Below the pieces are notes generated by a model. That model saw nothing but the letters and a program-made list of their open reading frames with translations, ran no database searches and was not told where the DNA came from. Of a stretch of 60,089 bases of DNA, positions 30,785 to 39,424 are shown piece after piece. The stretch is taken from NCBI GenBank assembly GCA_016181895.1, contig JACOYL010000014.1:1-60089 (forward strand), written 5' to 3'. Position numbers and translations under genes: made by a program. Each line of letters opens with the position of its first letter. Positions within the stretch are counted from its first letter, which is position 1. The DNA comes from Candidatus Pacearchaeota archaeon. Lineage in GTDB: Archaea > Nanobdellota > Nanobdellia > Pacearchaeales > GW2011-AR1.

Positions 30785-31903
30785 TCACAAAAAACCATGC
30801 AGCAATTCAAGAAATATTCCAGCCAAAAATATCAGGGTTAAAATCCAAAATATGAGCCAGTTCATCGGCACTGAAAATTCAGGCTTTCTGTTTCCTTTCT
30901 TTTTTGATTTCATGTGAATAAGCATGATGAGAATTATGGTAAATCCTCCTGTAATAACTCCCCCGATTCCTATGATGTTCACGAAACTCGCCATGTTGAA
31001 AAATGAAACAATAAGATACAAAATCAAAGGAACCAGTGAAACATAAGTGAGAACGTGCGGATTTTTCTTCAAGTCATAAACGAAAACATCCAGCAATGAA
31101 AAACTCAAAACAAAATAGGCGGCCATCATCGTGAAAATTCCCAAAACAGGTATAAAACTGTCCGAAGAGATTGTTGCAACCTGGCTTACATTTTTTCCAA
31201 AAACCCCCAGAAATGTCAGGCTGAAAATAAAATACAAAACAATCGGAATCAAAGTTCCAAGAATTATCGCCTTTCTCATGAGTTTTTCTTTTTTCATGAT
31301 TTCAATTCTCATCTCGGGAATCGCTGAAAACCCGAGAACGGCGAAGAGAACAACTCCGAACGGAAAGAAAAAACCATTATAATCAATGTAAGATAAATTG
31401 CCGATGCTTACATCGTCGACGAAATAAAAAAACATGAAGAGGATTATTGCTGTTACGAGTAAAATCCCCCGTGATTCGATTTTTTTCAGTCCCTCCAACC
31501 CTTCCCTTAAAAACAGCGTCATGACAAACCAAAAACCGACTGCAAAAAAAACGCTGTAGTTGAGGTTTCCAAAAAACAAGATTGAAAAGCTCTGCCCTTC
31601 TCCTATGAGATACGCAAGCAGAGCCGCGTAAATCCCGAAGATTTTTATGAGCATCATTATCTTTTTTCCGTTTTTTCCAAGATACAAGCCGGCATATCCC
31701 GGAATCTGGTGTATTTTCTTCGTTCTCAATGTGATTTCGCCGAGACAGAGATTTATGTAAAGCGTTATCAATCCCAAAAAAACAAGCCAGAAAACTCCTA
31801 CTAAGAAACCTGATTTTGAAAAAACATACGGCAGTCCCAAAATCCCCGCGCCGATGATTGCTCCGCTAAGCGTCAACGACGTCGCCCAAAATTTTTTGTC
31901 CAT
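30785..31903 (-). CDS. Amino-acid permease, APC superfamily
   Basis: 372 residues with about eleven transmembrane helices. The first, ATSLTLSGAIIGAGILGLPY, carries the GAGI(L)G unwinding motif of the amino acid/auxin permease branch (SdaC/tryptophan-type, COG0814). The substrate cannot be read from the sequence. DPANN cells usually lack amino-acid synthesis, so import of host-derived amino acids is a plausible role. The gene converges with gatB. Confidence 0.85.
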   Translation of the reverse strand: MDKKFWATSLTLSGAIIGAGILGLPYVFSKSGFLVGVFWLVFLGLITLYINLCLGEITLRTKKIHQIPGYAGLYLGKNGKKIMMLIKIFGIYAALLAYLIGEGQSFSILFFGNLNYSVFFAVGFWFVMTLFLREGLEGLKKIESRGILLVTAIILFMFFYFVDDVSIGNLSYIDYNGFFFPFGVVLFAVLGFSAIPEMRIEIMKKEKLMRKAIILGTLIPIVLYFIFSLTFLGVFGKNVSQVATISSDSFIPVLGIFTMMAAYFVLSFSLLDVFVYDLKKNPHVLTYVSLVPLILYLIVSFFNMASFVNIIGIGGVITGGFTIILIMLIHMKSKKKGNRKPEFSVPMNWLIFWILTLIFLAGIFLELLHGFL

Positions 31904-31961
31904 CCAATCACCTTTTTATTTTAAATAAAATATTTTGGGATATAAAAAGGTTTCAGAATTA

Positions 31962-32498
31962 TCAAGGCAATTGTAATTTCATTTCCCAAGTGCCGCCCAT
32001 GAATTTGAAATTACGTCCATTAACCACGTATTCCCCTTTAGCGCTAAATTCATTCCCAGAAGTTAGCCAATGAATCCCGGAATAAAATACACTAAAAAGA
32101 TTATTTCTAAAATCTCGTTCAGGTCCAATTTCTCCCCCTCTTCCGGCAAGAGAATCTTCACCGCGAACGTAACTCTTCTGAAAAGTCATTATCCCCGCAT
32201 ATTCTCCCTGTTGTTTGCCCATCAACCCGACAACCCCGGATTTTCCAAAATCATCGTTGCATCCGGCAACAAATAATCCCGTTTCAGAATCAAGAGAAAA
32301 CATATCCAAAGAAAAATCATATGGTTTCCGGTCTCTTTCTATCGCAATTCTTTTTTGTTCTCTTTCTTCATCGGAACAATAAATAAATTCTGGGCTCAAT
32401 GCTTTGAGGTCATTTTCAACGCCTTCAACATTCCTAAGAAATTGTCCTGAAATACGAACTTTGATTCCGGAATTTACCAGCCGAGCCAAATATTCCAT
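31962..32498 (-). CDS. Hypothetical protein
   Basis: 178 residues, unrecognised and apparently soluble. The second half is beta-rich with many glycines (GVVGLMGKQQGEYAGIMTFQ; GRNFKFMGGTWEMKLQL at the end), possibly a beta-barrel or lipocalin-like fold. The TTTAAAAA box about 25 nt upstream is preceded directly by ATCACAATAAT. Confidence 0.5.
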   Translation of the reverse strand: MEYLARLVNSGIKVRISGQFLRNVEGVENDLKALSPEFIYCSDEEREQKRIAIERDRKPYDFSLDMFSLDSETGLFVAGCNDDFGKSGVVGLMGKQQGEYAGIMTFQKSYVRGEDSLAGRGGEIGPERDFRNNLFSVFYSGIHWLTSGNEFSAKGEYVVNGRNFKFMGGTWEMKLQLP

Positions 32499-32589
32499 GT
32501 CGGAAAGTATATATTTTCCTTTTTAAAAATTATTGTGATGAAATTTTATTTGTCATTAGCATGGATTTTTAAGGATTGTTATAGTGAAA

Positions 32590-32661
32590 CGAACCCAGGA
32601 GGAATCGAACCTCCATCCTCGGGGCCGAAACCCGAGATTCTGTCCATTAAACTATGGGTCC
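32590..32661 (-). tRNA. tRNA-Arg(TCG)
   Basis: Acceptor GGACCCA / TGGGTTC, D stem GTTT / GAAT (with wobbles), D loop AATGGACA, anticodon stem TCGGG / CCCGA around TTTCGGC, T arm GGAGG TTCGATT CCTCC, discriminator G. 72 nt, no intron, no encoded CCA. Stems pair throughout. Confidence 0.9.
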
Positions 32662-32721
32662 ATGAAGATAAAACAAAATTTGTGCTTATTTAATTTTCCG
32701 TTCAAGAGATTGTCGCATAAT

Positions 32722-32768
32722 CGGGAGGTAATAGAAATTTACCGATGAGAAAAATTAAACAACTCCCG
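32722..32768. other. Nested inverted repeats in a gene-free stretch
   Basis: CGGGA (32722) pairs with TCCCG (32764), and GGTAA (32727) with TTACC (32739). The region 32662-32860 between tRNA-Arg and the repeat holds no gene. It may be a small structured RNA or a chance fold. Confidence 0.25.
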
Positions 32769-32860
32769 TAGATTAGACATCCCCTCCGTTCAAAAACATG
32801 CTCGCCTTCTACTCGTACCACGACTTTATATTAATAAAAATAAATTTGTCAAAGTCAAAA

Positions 32861-33092
32861 CACTCGGCTCGCTTAGATTAATGTAAAATCTGCTCATAAG
32901 TTGATAAAAGTTGTAAAAGATGGTTAACGATTAAAATTGGATTTTTAGGGGCGGGCGAGCAAGATTGCGAGTGAAATTGATATTCAATGGGAAAAGATTA
33001 ATGCGAAAATTTTATCGTTGGTAAATAATTAATGAAATTTGGTTTTTACATTAACACTTGTTTTTATGGGTGGGTGGGAACAAATTTTCAAA
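32861..33092 (+). repeat. GGGGTGGG-family intergenic repeat, copy at 33 kb
   Basis: Starts with CGGCTCGCTTAGATTAATG and contains two units. The second (AAAAGATTAATGCGAAAATT, TTATCGTTGGTAAATAATTA, GGTTTTTACATTAACACTTG) is nearly the same as the 30.5 kb copy. GAGCAAGATTGCGAGTGAAA links them. Confidence 0.7.
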
Positions 33093-33096
33093 AACC

Positions 33097-33312
33097 TCAC
33101 AAAATCTCGGTTTCAACAGATATGTTTTTTAGATCTTTCAAATCGCCTAATGAAAGATAATTTAAAACCTCAAAACCAATAACTTTTCCACTTTTGTTTC
33201 TTATTAAAATTATCTCCTCGGAAGTTTCCTCTGAAATAGATTCATTTTTAGGGTCATCAAACCATACATTCAAAGTATTTCCTGTCTTGTCAAAAAAGAT
33301 CTTAATTGGTTT
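33097..33312 (-). CDS. DUF2283-family protein
   Basis: About 71 residues: MKPIKIFFDKTGNTLNVWF..., ISEETSEEIILIRNKSGKVI, GFEVLNY. This matches DUF2283, small proteins often encoded beside a DUF4258-type partner in toxin-antitoxin-like pairs. It overlaps its upstream partner by 11 bp. Function is inferred only from this pairing. Confidence 0.75.
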   Translation of the reverse strand, partial: KPIKIFFDKTGNTLNVWFDDPKNESISEETSEEIILIRNKSGKVIGFEVLNYLSLGDLKDLKNISVETEIL

Positions 33313-33616
33313 CATATTTTTCTCCAATCTTAATTTTGTCAGTTATATATGCAGTAATTATAAAACCACCTCCATTTAAATGTTTTGCTACAACACAACA
33401 ATATTTTCCATTTAATTTTTTATAATATAAAAACACTGTAGAATCCTTTTTGCTCATTCTTAATTCATCTGGTTTTCGAAGTGCTTCTTTGACCAGATTT
33501 TCTTTGTTTTCCATTATTTTATGTTTAGTTTTAATGATTTTATTCCAATAATTTTTAGTCACCCTTATATTTTTATTTAAAACAGATACAATTTCAAAAT
33601 GAATTTTTGAATCCAT
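33302..33616 (-). CDS. DUF4258-like nuclease-type protein
   Basis: 104 residues from the ATG at 33616. VTKNYWNKIIKTKHKIMENK, VKEALRKPDELRMSKKD, VFLYYKKLNGKYCCVVAKHL, then GGGFIITAYITDKIKIGE match small proteins related to RelE/colicin-type nucleases that pair with DUF2283. Likely the toxin half of the pair, but no activity can be confirmed. AT-rich compared with the pyrophosphatase next to it. Confidence 0.6.
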   Translation of the reverse strand: MDSKIHFEIVSVLNKNIRVTKNYWNKIIKTKHKIMENKENLVKEALRKPDELRMSKKDSTVFLYYKKLNGKYCCVVAKHLNGGGFIITAYITDKIKIGEKYETN

Positions 33617-33640
33617 TTTAAAAAATAAACTAAGCAATAA

Positions 33641-34186
33641 TTAAATCTTTCTAACCCCAAAAAATTTCTTCTTATACATCTCAATTCCCTTCTTTATCGA
33701 TTTCAAAGCCTCTTCCTTTCCCTTTATTCCCAATACCTTTACCTCTTTTTGTTCCAATTCCTTGTATGTCTCGAAAAAATGCTTCAGCTCTTCAAGAAAA
33801 TGCGGCTGCAAATCAGTGATTGAATTTATTTTTTTATATCTTGGATCCTTGTCATAAACACCAATGATTTTGTCGTCGCTCTTTCCTTGATCTGTCATGT
33901 GCAAAACTCCTATGACTTTCACCGCAACAAGAGTTCCGGGGTAAACAGGCTCTCCCGTAATGATTATTATGTCCAAAGGATCCCCGTCATCCCAATGTGT
34001 TTGCGGAATGAATCCGTAGTCTCCCGGATAATGCATCGAAGAAAAAAGAAACCTGTCGAGTTTTATCATTCCCGTTTCTTTGTCAATCTCGTACTTGATT
34101 TTGGAGCCTTTTGGAATTTCCATGATAGCATTTACGATTTCCGGCGCGTTTTTTCCGGGAGAAATGTCGTGCAAAGGGTTTTTCAT
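33641..34186 (-). CDS. ppa: Inorganic pyrophosphatase, family I
   Basis: 181 residues. Soluble Mg-dependent pyrophosphatase that removes PPi from tRNA charging and nucleic-acid synthesis. EIPKGSKIKYEIDKETG, DRFLFSSMHYPGDYGFIPQT and the metal-binding DGDPLDIIIITGEPVYPG are all intact, as is DKDPRYKKI later. The ATG overlaps the stop of a 16-codon leader ORF (TAATG), with GGAG 14 nt upstream. Confidence 0.96.
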   Translation of the reverse strand: MKNPLHDISPGKNAPEIVNAIMEIPKGSKIKYEIDKETGMIKLDRFLFSSMHYPGDYGFIPQTHWDDGDPLDIIIITGEPVYPGTLVAVKVIGVLHMTDQGKSDDKIIGVYDKDPRYKKINSITDLQPHFLEELKHFFETYKELEQKEVKVLGIKGKEEALKSIKKGIEMYKKKFFGVRKI

Positions 34187-34236
34187 TATGTAAAATCTCC
34201 GGATTTTATATGCTTGAAAAATTTCTTATTTTTCAT
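34186..34236 (-). CDS. Leader mini-ORF, MKNK-type copy 2
   Basis: 16 codons, MKNKKFFKHIKSGDFT. The first 9 residues are the same as in the mini-ORF at 17191-17298, and 28 of its first 29 or so nucleotides match. It has the same TGAAAAAT / ATTTTTCA inverted repeat over its start, the same TTTAAA box 24 nt upstream, and ends in TAATG on ppa. Confidence 0.6.
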   Translation of the reverse strand: MKNKKFFKHIKSGDFT

Positions 34237-34287
34237 AAGAAAGGATGTTAATTTTCGCTTTTAAATTTTATTGTCTAAAAAGAAAAA

Positions 34288-34734
34288 TCAATCGTATTCA
34301 TCTCTGTTCATCGTGCGCTCAAAATTCTGTTCTGCAGTTTTTTCGCCTAGATAACTCAAAAAATTTTGCAACTCAGCATAAGATTCTCTATCTACATTAA
34401 CAATGCCGTAACCGTGAATTTTGAGATTTTTAACAAGCCCGGAAAATTCCAAAATTTTCTTACCCATCAATTCATCGTCGTATTTTCTGTCGGAAAAATC
34501 TTTTATCGCTTTTCCCAAAAAAAGATAGTGTTTGTTTTCTTCATGCAAATCTTCGTGTTCAGGCAAAATCGCCCTCAAAGCAGTATCAAAAAGTTTATCT
34601 ATTTCAGGCAAAATCGCTGGTGAAAAATTCATGGTTTCACCTTTTAAGATTTCTTCCAAGATGCCAGATGTTACAGATAATGAATAAGAAAATCTAGATG
34701 ATATATCAATCTCTGCTCCAACAACAACCGACAT
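34288..34734 (-). CDS. Hypothetical protein
   Basis: 148 residues, unrecognised; mixed alpha/beta, no membrane segment. FSPAILPEIDKLFDTALRAI and LVKNLKIHGYGIVNVDRESY are its clearest stretches. The TTTATTAAC box is about 23 nt upstream and preceded by ATCACAACAAA, as in other orphan promoters. Divergent from the protease gene. Confidence 0.5.
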   Translation of the reverse strand: MSVVVGAEIDISSRFSYSLSVTSGILEEILKGETMNFSPAILPEIDKLFDTALRAILPEHEDLHEENKHYLFLGKAIKDFSDRKYDDELMGKKILEFSGLVKNLKIHGYGIVNVDRESYAELQNFLSYLGEKTAEQNFERTMNRDEYD

Positions 34735-34821
34735 CCCATAAGATAAAACTCTCAGTTAATAAACTTTGTTGTGATTTCGTGATTTCAAAAACTTAATAAA
34801 CAAAAAAACATTCAAATAGGC

Positions 34822-35691
34822 ATGCAACTTGAAAGACACCACAAGATTCTCATCGGAAGCTTCTCTACGATTGTAATAATTTTCATGATTTCAACGAGCG
34901 TTTTTTTATATCTTCTTTTCGTGAAAACAAACGTGAATTACTCGACGCTGAACAAAAAAATAGACGGCATCGAAAAGGACACGAATTCAAAAATAACGGA
35001 TTTGTCCGCAGGGCTTATTGACACAAATAATTTGATCGGTTCTGAACTCGGTTCTTTAAGCAAGGAACTTGATTTGCTGAAAGCCTCGGCAGGCGAGGAT
35101 TTCTCAGGAATAATTGAATCTGCAATTGAATCCGTCGTTACGATAAGGACAAATTCAGGACAGGGAACTGGATTCATTGTTGATTCCGAAGGATACATCG
35201 TGACAAATGCGCACGTTCTCGCGGATTCAAACGGAAACTTAGCTTCGGGAATCCAAGCAATTACATCAGATGGAAACGCCAGAAGCGCGGAATTCATCGG
35301 CTATGACGGAGATTTGGATATTGCTTTGCTGAAAATTTCCGGAACATGGGATGCTTTGAAATTTGGAGATTCAAACGATGTTCAAGTCGGAGAAAAAGTA
35401 ATAGCGATTGGCAATCCTTTAGGATTGCAATTCTCGGTTTCGCAGGGAATTGTCTCGGCAATTCACAGGCAAGGAAGCAATGGATTGGATGCATACATTC
35501 AAACAGACGCCGCCCTAAATCCTGGAAATTCAGGAGGACCTTTGATAAATGTTGAGGGAAAAGTAATCGGAATAAACAATTTCAAAATCGGCGGCGGGGA
35601 AAACCTCGGCTTTGCATTGGAATCAAATTACATTGTTGATGCCGTGAATGGAATTTCGCAGGAAGAATTAAATCAGATTTTGATAAGTTAA
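34822..35691 (+). CDS. HtrA/DegP-like serine protease lacking PDZ
   Basis: 289 residues, anchored by one N-terminal membrane helix (about 8-34), then a short coiled coil and a trypsin-like protease domain. The triad is His in IVTNAHVLAD, Asp in GDLDIALLKI and Ser in LNPGNSGGPLINVEGKVIG. The chain ends soon after the domain (IVDAVNGISQEELNQ), so the usual HtrA PDZ domain is absent. It probably acts outside the membrane in protein quality control. The next gene starts directly at its stop. Confidence 0.9.
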   Translation: MQLERHHKILIGSFSTIVIIFMISTSVFLYLLFVKTNVNYSTLNKKIDGIEKDTNSKITDLSAGLIDTNNLIGSELGSLSKELDLLKASAGEDFSGIIESAIESVVTIRTNSGQGTGFIVDSEGYIVTNAHVLADSNGNLASGIQAITSDGNARSAEFIGYDGDLDIALLKISGTWDALKFGDSNDVQVGEKVIAIGNPLGLQFSVSQGIVSAIHRQGSNGLDAYIQTDAALNPGNSGGPLINVEGKVIGINNFKIGGGENLGFALESNYIVDAVNGISQEELNQILIS

Positions 35692-35877
35692 ATGGTAAAC
35701 GCGGAATTTTTTGACATATTTGGATTTTTAGGATTTATTTATATCACAGGCATAAGTCTGTGGATGTTAAAGAATAACAAGAAACTTCCAAAACCGGCGA
35801 TAATTATTTTATTGACGATAGGAATTTTAGGTTTGCTGATAGACGGATTTATAATAATTAAAACATATTTGATATAA
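35692..35877 (+). CDS. Small two-helix membrane protein
   Basis: 61 residues with two membrane segments (FGFLGFIYITGISLWML; AIIILLTIGILGLLIDGFII). It starts at the base after the protease stop and ends one base before proS, so it is in an operon with both. Function unknown; a protease partner is possible by position. Confidence 0.6.
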   Translation: MVNAEFFDIFGFLGFIYITGISLWMLKNNKKLPKPAIIILLTIGILGLLIDGFIIIKTYLI

Positions 35878-35878
35878 A

Positions 35879-37336
35879 ATGCCAAGCAAAAAAAACCAGG
35901 AAGGAATCACGGCAAAGAAAAACGAGAATTTCAGCGAATGGTACACTCAAGTTGTTCAAAAATGCGAACTTGCGGATTTAAGATACAATGTAAAGGGATT
36001 TCTTGTTTTCCAGCCGTGGTCTGTTTTGTCGATGGAAAAAATGTACAGGCACATGGAAAAAAATCTGCAAAAAAAAGGACACAAACCATATTGGTTTCCT
36101 ACAGTGATTCCGAAAAGCAATTTTGAAAAGGAATCCTCGCATGTGAAAGGATTTACTCCCGAGGTTTTTTGGATTACAAAAGGGGGAAACACAAAACTTG
36201 AAGAGCCTCTTGCCCTTAGACCGACGAGCGAAACAGCGTTTTATCAGATGTTCAACCTATGGATAAGAAGCTACAAAGATTTGCCATTTAAAACATATCA
36301 AAGAGCTCAGGTTTTCAGATATGAAACAAAAGCCACAAGGCCATTTCTTAGGGGAAGGGAATTCCATTGGATAGAAACTCATTGCGTGCATGCGACAATC
36401 GAGGATGCAATGAAGCAAGTAAAGGAAGACATGCAAACAAACAAGGAAATTTTGCACGATATTTACGGTTTGCCGTTCATCTTTTTCCAGAGGCCGGAGT
36501 GGGACAAATTTGCAGGGGCTTACAGGACATTTGCTTCCGATGTCTTGAATCCCGACGGAAAAGTAATACAGCAGCCGTCAACGCACATCATCTCTCCGAG
36601 TTTTGCAAAAGCGTTCAACATAACTTACAAGGACAAGGACGGAAAGGAAAAGCCTGCTTACACGACTTGCTACGGCCCTGCAATATCAAGAATTTTTGCA
36701 AGCGTCGTGATTGTTCATGGAGACGACAAGGGATTGAAATTTCCCTGGGAAATTGCCCCGATTCAAGTGATGATAATTCCAATAGACATTGAAAACAAGG
36801 AAATAATGAAAAAGGCGGAATCGATAAAAAAACAGATTGAAGGTTTTGCAGATGTTTCCCTTGATTCAACTGAAAAAAGGGCGGGGGAAAAATTCAACCA
36901 TTGGGAAATGAAAGGTGTTCCGATAAGAATTGACATAGGATTGAATGACATAAAAAAGAAAAAAACCACGATTTTCAGAAGGGATTTGGATAAAAAAGAA
37001 GTGATAAATGAAAAAGATTTGATGAAAAAAATAAACCAAATTTCAAAGGAGTTCACGAAAAATTTGATTAAAAAAGCAGACAAGATTTTTGAAGGAAGGA
37101 TAAAAAAAGCGAAAAGTTTGGGCGAAATAAAAAAAGCCATTGAACAAGGCTTGATAGCAAAATGCAACTTTTGTTCTGTAAACAAGGAAGGAATTTCATG
37201 CGCGGAAAAAATAGAAAAGGAAACAGGAGCACAGATAAGAGGAACAAAACTTGATGAGAAATCTCTGGTTTCGGGAAAATGCGTGATTTGCGGCAGGAAG
37301 GCGAATGAAATTGTTTACGTAGCCAGGAGTTATTAA
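35879..37336 (+). CDS. proS: Prolyl-tRNA synthetase, archaeal type
   Basis: 485-residue class II enzyme of the archaeal/eukaryotic type: no bacterial editing insertion and an extra C-terminal zinc-binding domain (CNFC ... CVICG, about 433-474) that ends in Tyr. Catalytic motifs include LRPTSETAFYQMF, FRYETKATRPFLRGREFHWI and TCYGPAISR. It is last in the run after the protease and small membrane gene. Confidence 0.96.
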   Translation: MPSKKNQEGITAKKNENFSEWYTQVVQKCELADLRYNVKGFLVFQPWSVLSMEKMYRHMEKNLQKKGHKPYWFPTVIPKSNFEKESSHVKGFTPEVFWITKGGNTKLEEPLALRPTSETAFYQMFNLWIRSYKDLPFKTYQRAQVFRYETKATRPFLRGREFHWIETHCVHATIEDAMKQVKEDMQTNKEILHDIYGLPFIFFQRPEWDKFAGAYRTFASDVLNPDGKVIQQPSTHIISPSFAKAFNITYKDKDGKEKPAYTTCYGPAISRIFASVVIVHGDDKGLKFPWEIAPIQVMIIPIDIENKEIMKKAESIKKQIEGFADVSLDSTEKRAGEKFNHWEMKGVPIRIDIGLNDIKKKKTTIFRRDLDKKEVINEKDLMKKINQISKEFTKNLIKKADKIFEGRIKKAKSLGEIKKAIEQGLIAKCNFCSVNKEGISCAEKIEKETGAQIRGTKLDEKSLVSGKCVICGRKANEIVYVARSY

Positions 37337-37367
37337 CTGAAGTTATCTGTTGATGTTAATTACAATA

Positions 37368-37517
37368 TTAAATACTCCTAAAAATGCTAACGAGGTCAAA
37401 CAACCAGCAATAAGAACCGTCCATCAACCAAATCGCCCAAATTAAAGAAATAATAAACCAAGCGGCTAAGAATATTATTAATTGTCCTGAAAGATTTTGT
37501 CCTTTCCCGTTCGTAGA
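37368..37517 (-). pseudogene. Possible remnant of a membrane-protein gene
   Basis: An open minus-strand stretch without a good start codon encodes GKGQNLSGQLIIFLAAWFII followed by SLIWAIWL and ends at TAA. It looks like the C-terminal helix of a membrane protein. The only ATG is near the end. It lies in the 585-bp region after proS that has no long gene. Confidence 0.3.
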
Positions 37518-37554
37518 TTAATCTAAATAGTGCTGTTTAAATTTTTGTGTTATT

Positions 37555-37728
37555 CTAACTTCTTCTTTTCATCACGACATTGTTCAGCTCGTCTTCAAGT
37601 CTCAATGTTATTTCCATCAAAACCCCGAGTTCTTCCTTTACTTTTTCGTGTTCTGTTTCTTTTTCTTTCATCATTAAAAAATCTGAACAGAAATCCTGCC
37701 TGAATTGTTTTTTAGAAGTTTGCTTCAT
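37555..37728 (-). CDS. Small coiled-coil protein
   Basis: 57 residues, MKQTSKKQFRQDFCSDF at the start, then a heptad-like charged helix (EKVKEELGVLMEITLRLEDE). An internal ATG pair at 37674 and 37671 could give 39 or 38 residues. No TATA box is clear. Codon and amino-acid make-up look protein-like, but the call is tentative. Confidence 0.4.
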   Translation of the reverse strand: MKQTSKKQFRQDFCSDFLMMKEKETEHEKVKEELGVLMEITLRLEDELNNVVMKRRS

Positions 37729-37775
37729 TCAATTCAGGTAAAAAATCTGAATCAAATCAAGCTTTAATTGTTGGG

Positions 37776-37832
37776 GCAAAGACCAGATTAAACCTTTGAT
37801 AGTGCAAACCTTCGCAAGCTAATCGTCTTTGC
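37776..37832. other. Structured element, possible small RNA
   Basis: GCAAAGAC (37776) pairs with GTCTTTGC (37825) across 41 nt, and inside it TTTG (37795) pairs with CAAA (37805). It lies in a gene-free gap, upstream of the 57-residue gene on the minus strand and the 109-residue gene on the plus strand. Confidence 0.3.
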
Positions 37833-37921
37833 ATGAAAAGAACAAGGAAAGGGGGTTTTTAAAATTTATGATACTTTTGTAGAATATAAATGAATATAAA
37901 GTAGAATGTAAAATACAGTTT

Positions 37922-38251
37922 ATGAATAATCAACAATCACCAGCTTATGAAAATTTAAAATTTGACGAAATTCAAAAAGTTCTCGATGATGAAAATGCCC
38001 ACGAACTAAATTTATGTTTAATTCATAGAGAGACATCATCTTTCCCATGGATTATGAGGCCAGAGCCGGTTTTTCTTTTGTCAGAACTTGCAAAAAGCGG
38101 ACCAAGAGTCTTGACTAAGATAGAGAAATTTTTGTTGAATAATCTGCCCGCGCCGGGTTTTGTAACAGAGACATACAGATCTCCACAAAAAGAAGTTATG
38201 CATGGAGTGGAAGAAATAGCAAGAAAATCAACTTATTCTTTTTATTACTAG
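37922..38251 (+). CDS. Hypothetical protein
   Basis: 109 residues, unrecognised, helical and soluble, with the proline-rich FLLNNLPAPGFVTETYRSPQ near the C-terminus. Stops 2 bp before the convergent disA stop. The region upstream (37860-37921) is very AT-rich and holds TATAAA-like sequences. Confidence 0.45.
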   Translation: MNNQQSPAYENLKFDEIQKVLDDENAHELNLCLIHRETSSFPWIMRPEPVFLLSELAKSGPRVLTKIEKFLLNNLPAPGFVTETYRSPQKEVMHGVEEIARKSTYSFYY

Positions 38252-38253
38252 AT

Positions 38254-39357
38254 TCATCTCATATCCTTTCCCATCAAAACCCTTTCCCTCAATCTGTTGA
38301 TTTCCTTGTTGAAAAATTCAATGGTTTCCTGCTTTTCAAAAATTGCAATCAAATCGTCGTTCCTTGCCGACAGGATTTCGTTGAGATTGCTGAACTTTAC
38401 AATCAATTCATTGACATGCCTTTCCGGAATCTTTGTTTTTCCCAGCAATCTTATTCCCTGGGGGGAAATCGGCTTGTCATACAATTCCTCGAACAAAAGC
38501 CTGGAAATGTTCCCGGATTCCAAAAGAAAATCAAAATTCATTTTCTCCAGCATGTCCATCGCGGACAAATATTTCGATGAAAAATAATCCCTCAAAATTA
38601 TTTCTTCGTCCTTGCTCAGATTCCCGATTAATTCTTTGAGTCGCATGCTTATGATGATTCCCTCTTTTCCAAGTTCAATCAAATACCTCCTCACGATTCC
38701 GGAAATTCTTTTTATTATTTCCAGCCTCTGAATTACATTGCATACGTCATTTACTGCCACAAGCCCGCCCATTTCCAAAATGTTCAAATTTGTAAGAAGA
38801 TAATCGTAAATTTCCCTCTGTTTTTCCAGAACTTGCAAAGTTTCCGAGGCTCGTCGCAAAATCTCGGAACTTTCCTTAAGTTCATATTTCACGTCGCCCA
38901 AATAAACCGTGATTTTATTTTTTCTCTCGGAAACCGCGATTACAAGAGCCTTTGTTTGTTTTGAAGTTCTCTCGGCGGCTTTGTGCCTTGTTCCAGTTTC
39001 TTTCGTGGGAATTTCAACGCTCGGAAACAGCAACGCGTTTGCGTGAAGAATTTTCTTTCCGTCCTTCGACAAAATTATCGCTCCGTCCATCTTTGCAAGC
39101 TCGACAAGCCTTTGCGAGGAAAATCTGGCGTTTATCCTGAATCCTTTTTCCGTGACGTTCGGAGTAAAATCGTTCTCGTATACAATCAACGCCCCCATTT
39201 CCGCATTCAGCAAATCGTCGAGCGCGGAACGTATCGAAGTTCCCGGAGAAATCATTTTCAAAACCTCGAGAAAATCCTTTTCAAAATCTTTTTTTTCCGC
39301 AATCTTGGTCTCGGAAATAACCAATTCCTTTACTTCCTTGTCCTTTACCTCTGTCAT
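38254..39357 (-). CDS. disA: Diadenylate cyclase DisA
   Basis: 367 residues with the full bacterial DisA layout: DAC domain (about 28-165), helical linker, and a C-terminal HhH-like region (IRLLGKTKIPERHVNELIVK, about 300-325). DisA makes cyclic di-AMP and scans branched DNA. Catalytic DGA is at 91-93; the RHR triplet is RHK (124-126, GTRHKAAER), a conservative change. Euryarchaea known to make c-di-AMP use the shorter DacZ, so a full DisA suggests transfer from bacteria. Monocistronic, convergent with the gene at 37922. Confidence 0.9.
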   Translation of the reverse strand: MTEVKDKEVKELVISETKIAEKKDFEKDFLEVLKMISPGTSIRSALDDLLNAEMGALIVYENDFTPNVTEKGFRINARFSSQRLVELAKMDGAIILSKDGKKILHANALLFPSVEIPTKETGTRHKAAERTSKQTKALVIAVSERKNKITVYLGDVKYELKESSEILRRASETLQVLEKQREIYDYLLTNLNILEMGGLVAVNDVCNVIQRLEIIKRISGIVRRYLIELGKEGIIISMRLKELIGNLSKDEEIILRDYFSSKYLSAMDMLEKMNFDFLLESGNISRLLFEELYDKPISPQGIRLLGKTKIPERHVNELIVKFSNLNEILSARNDDLIAIFEKQETIEFFNKEINRLRERVLMGKDMR

Positions 39358-39424
39358 TTATCACCCTATTAAAAAATAATTCAATGTACAAACTCATTAA
39401 TTAAAATAACGTATATAAATCTTA

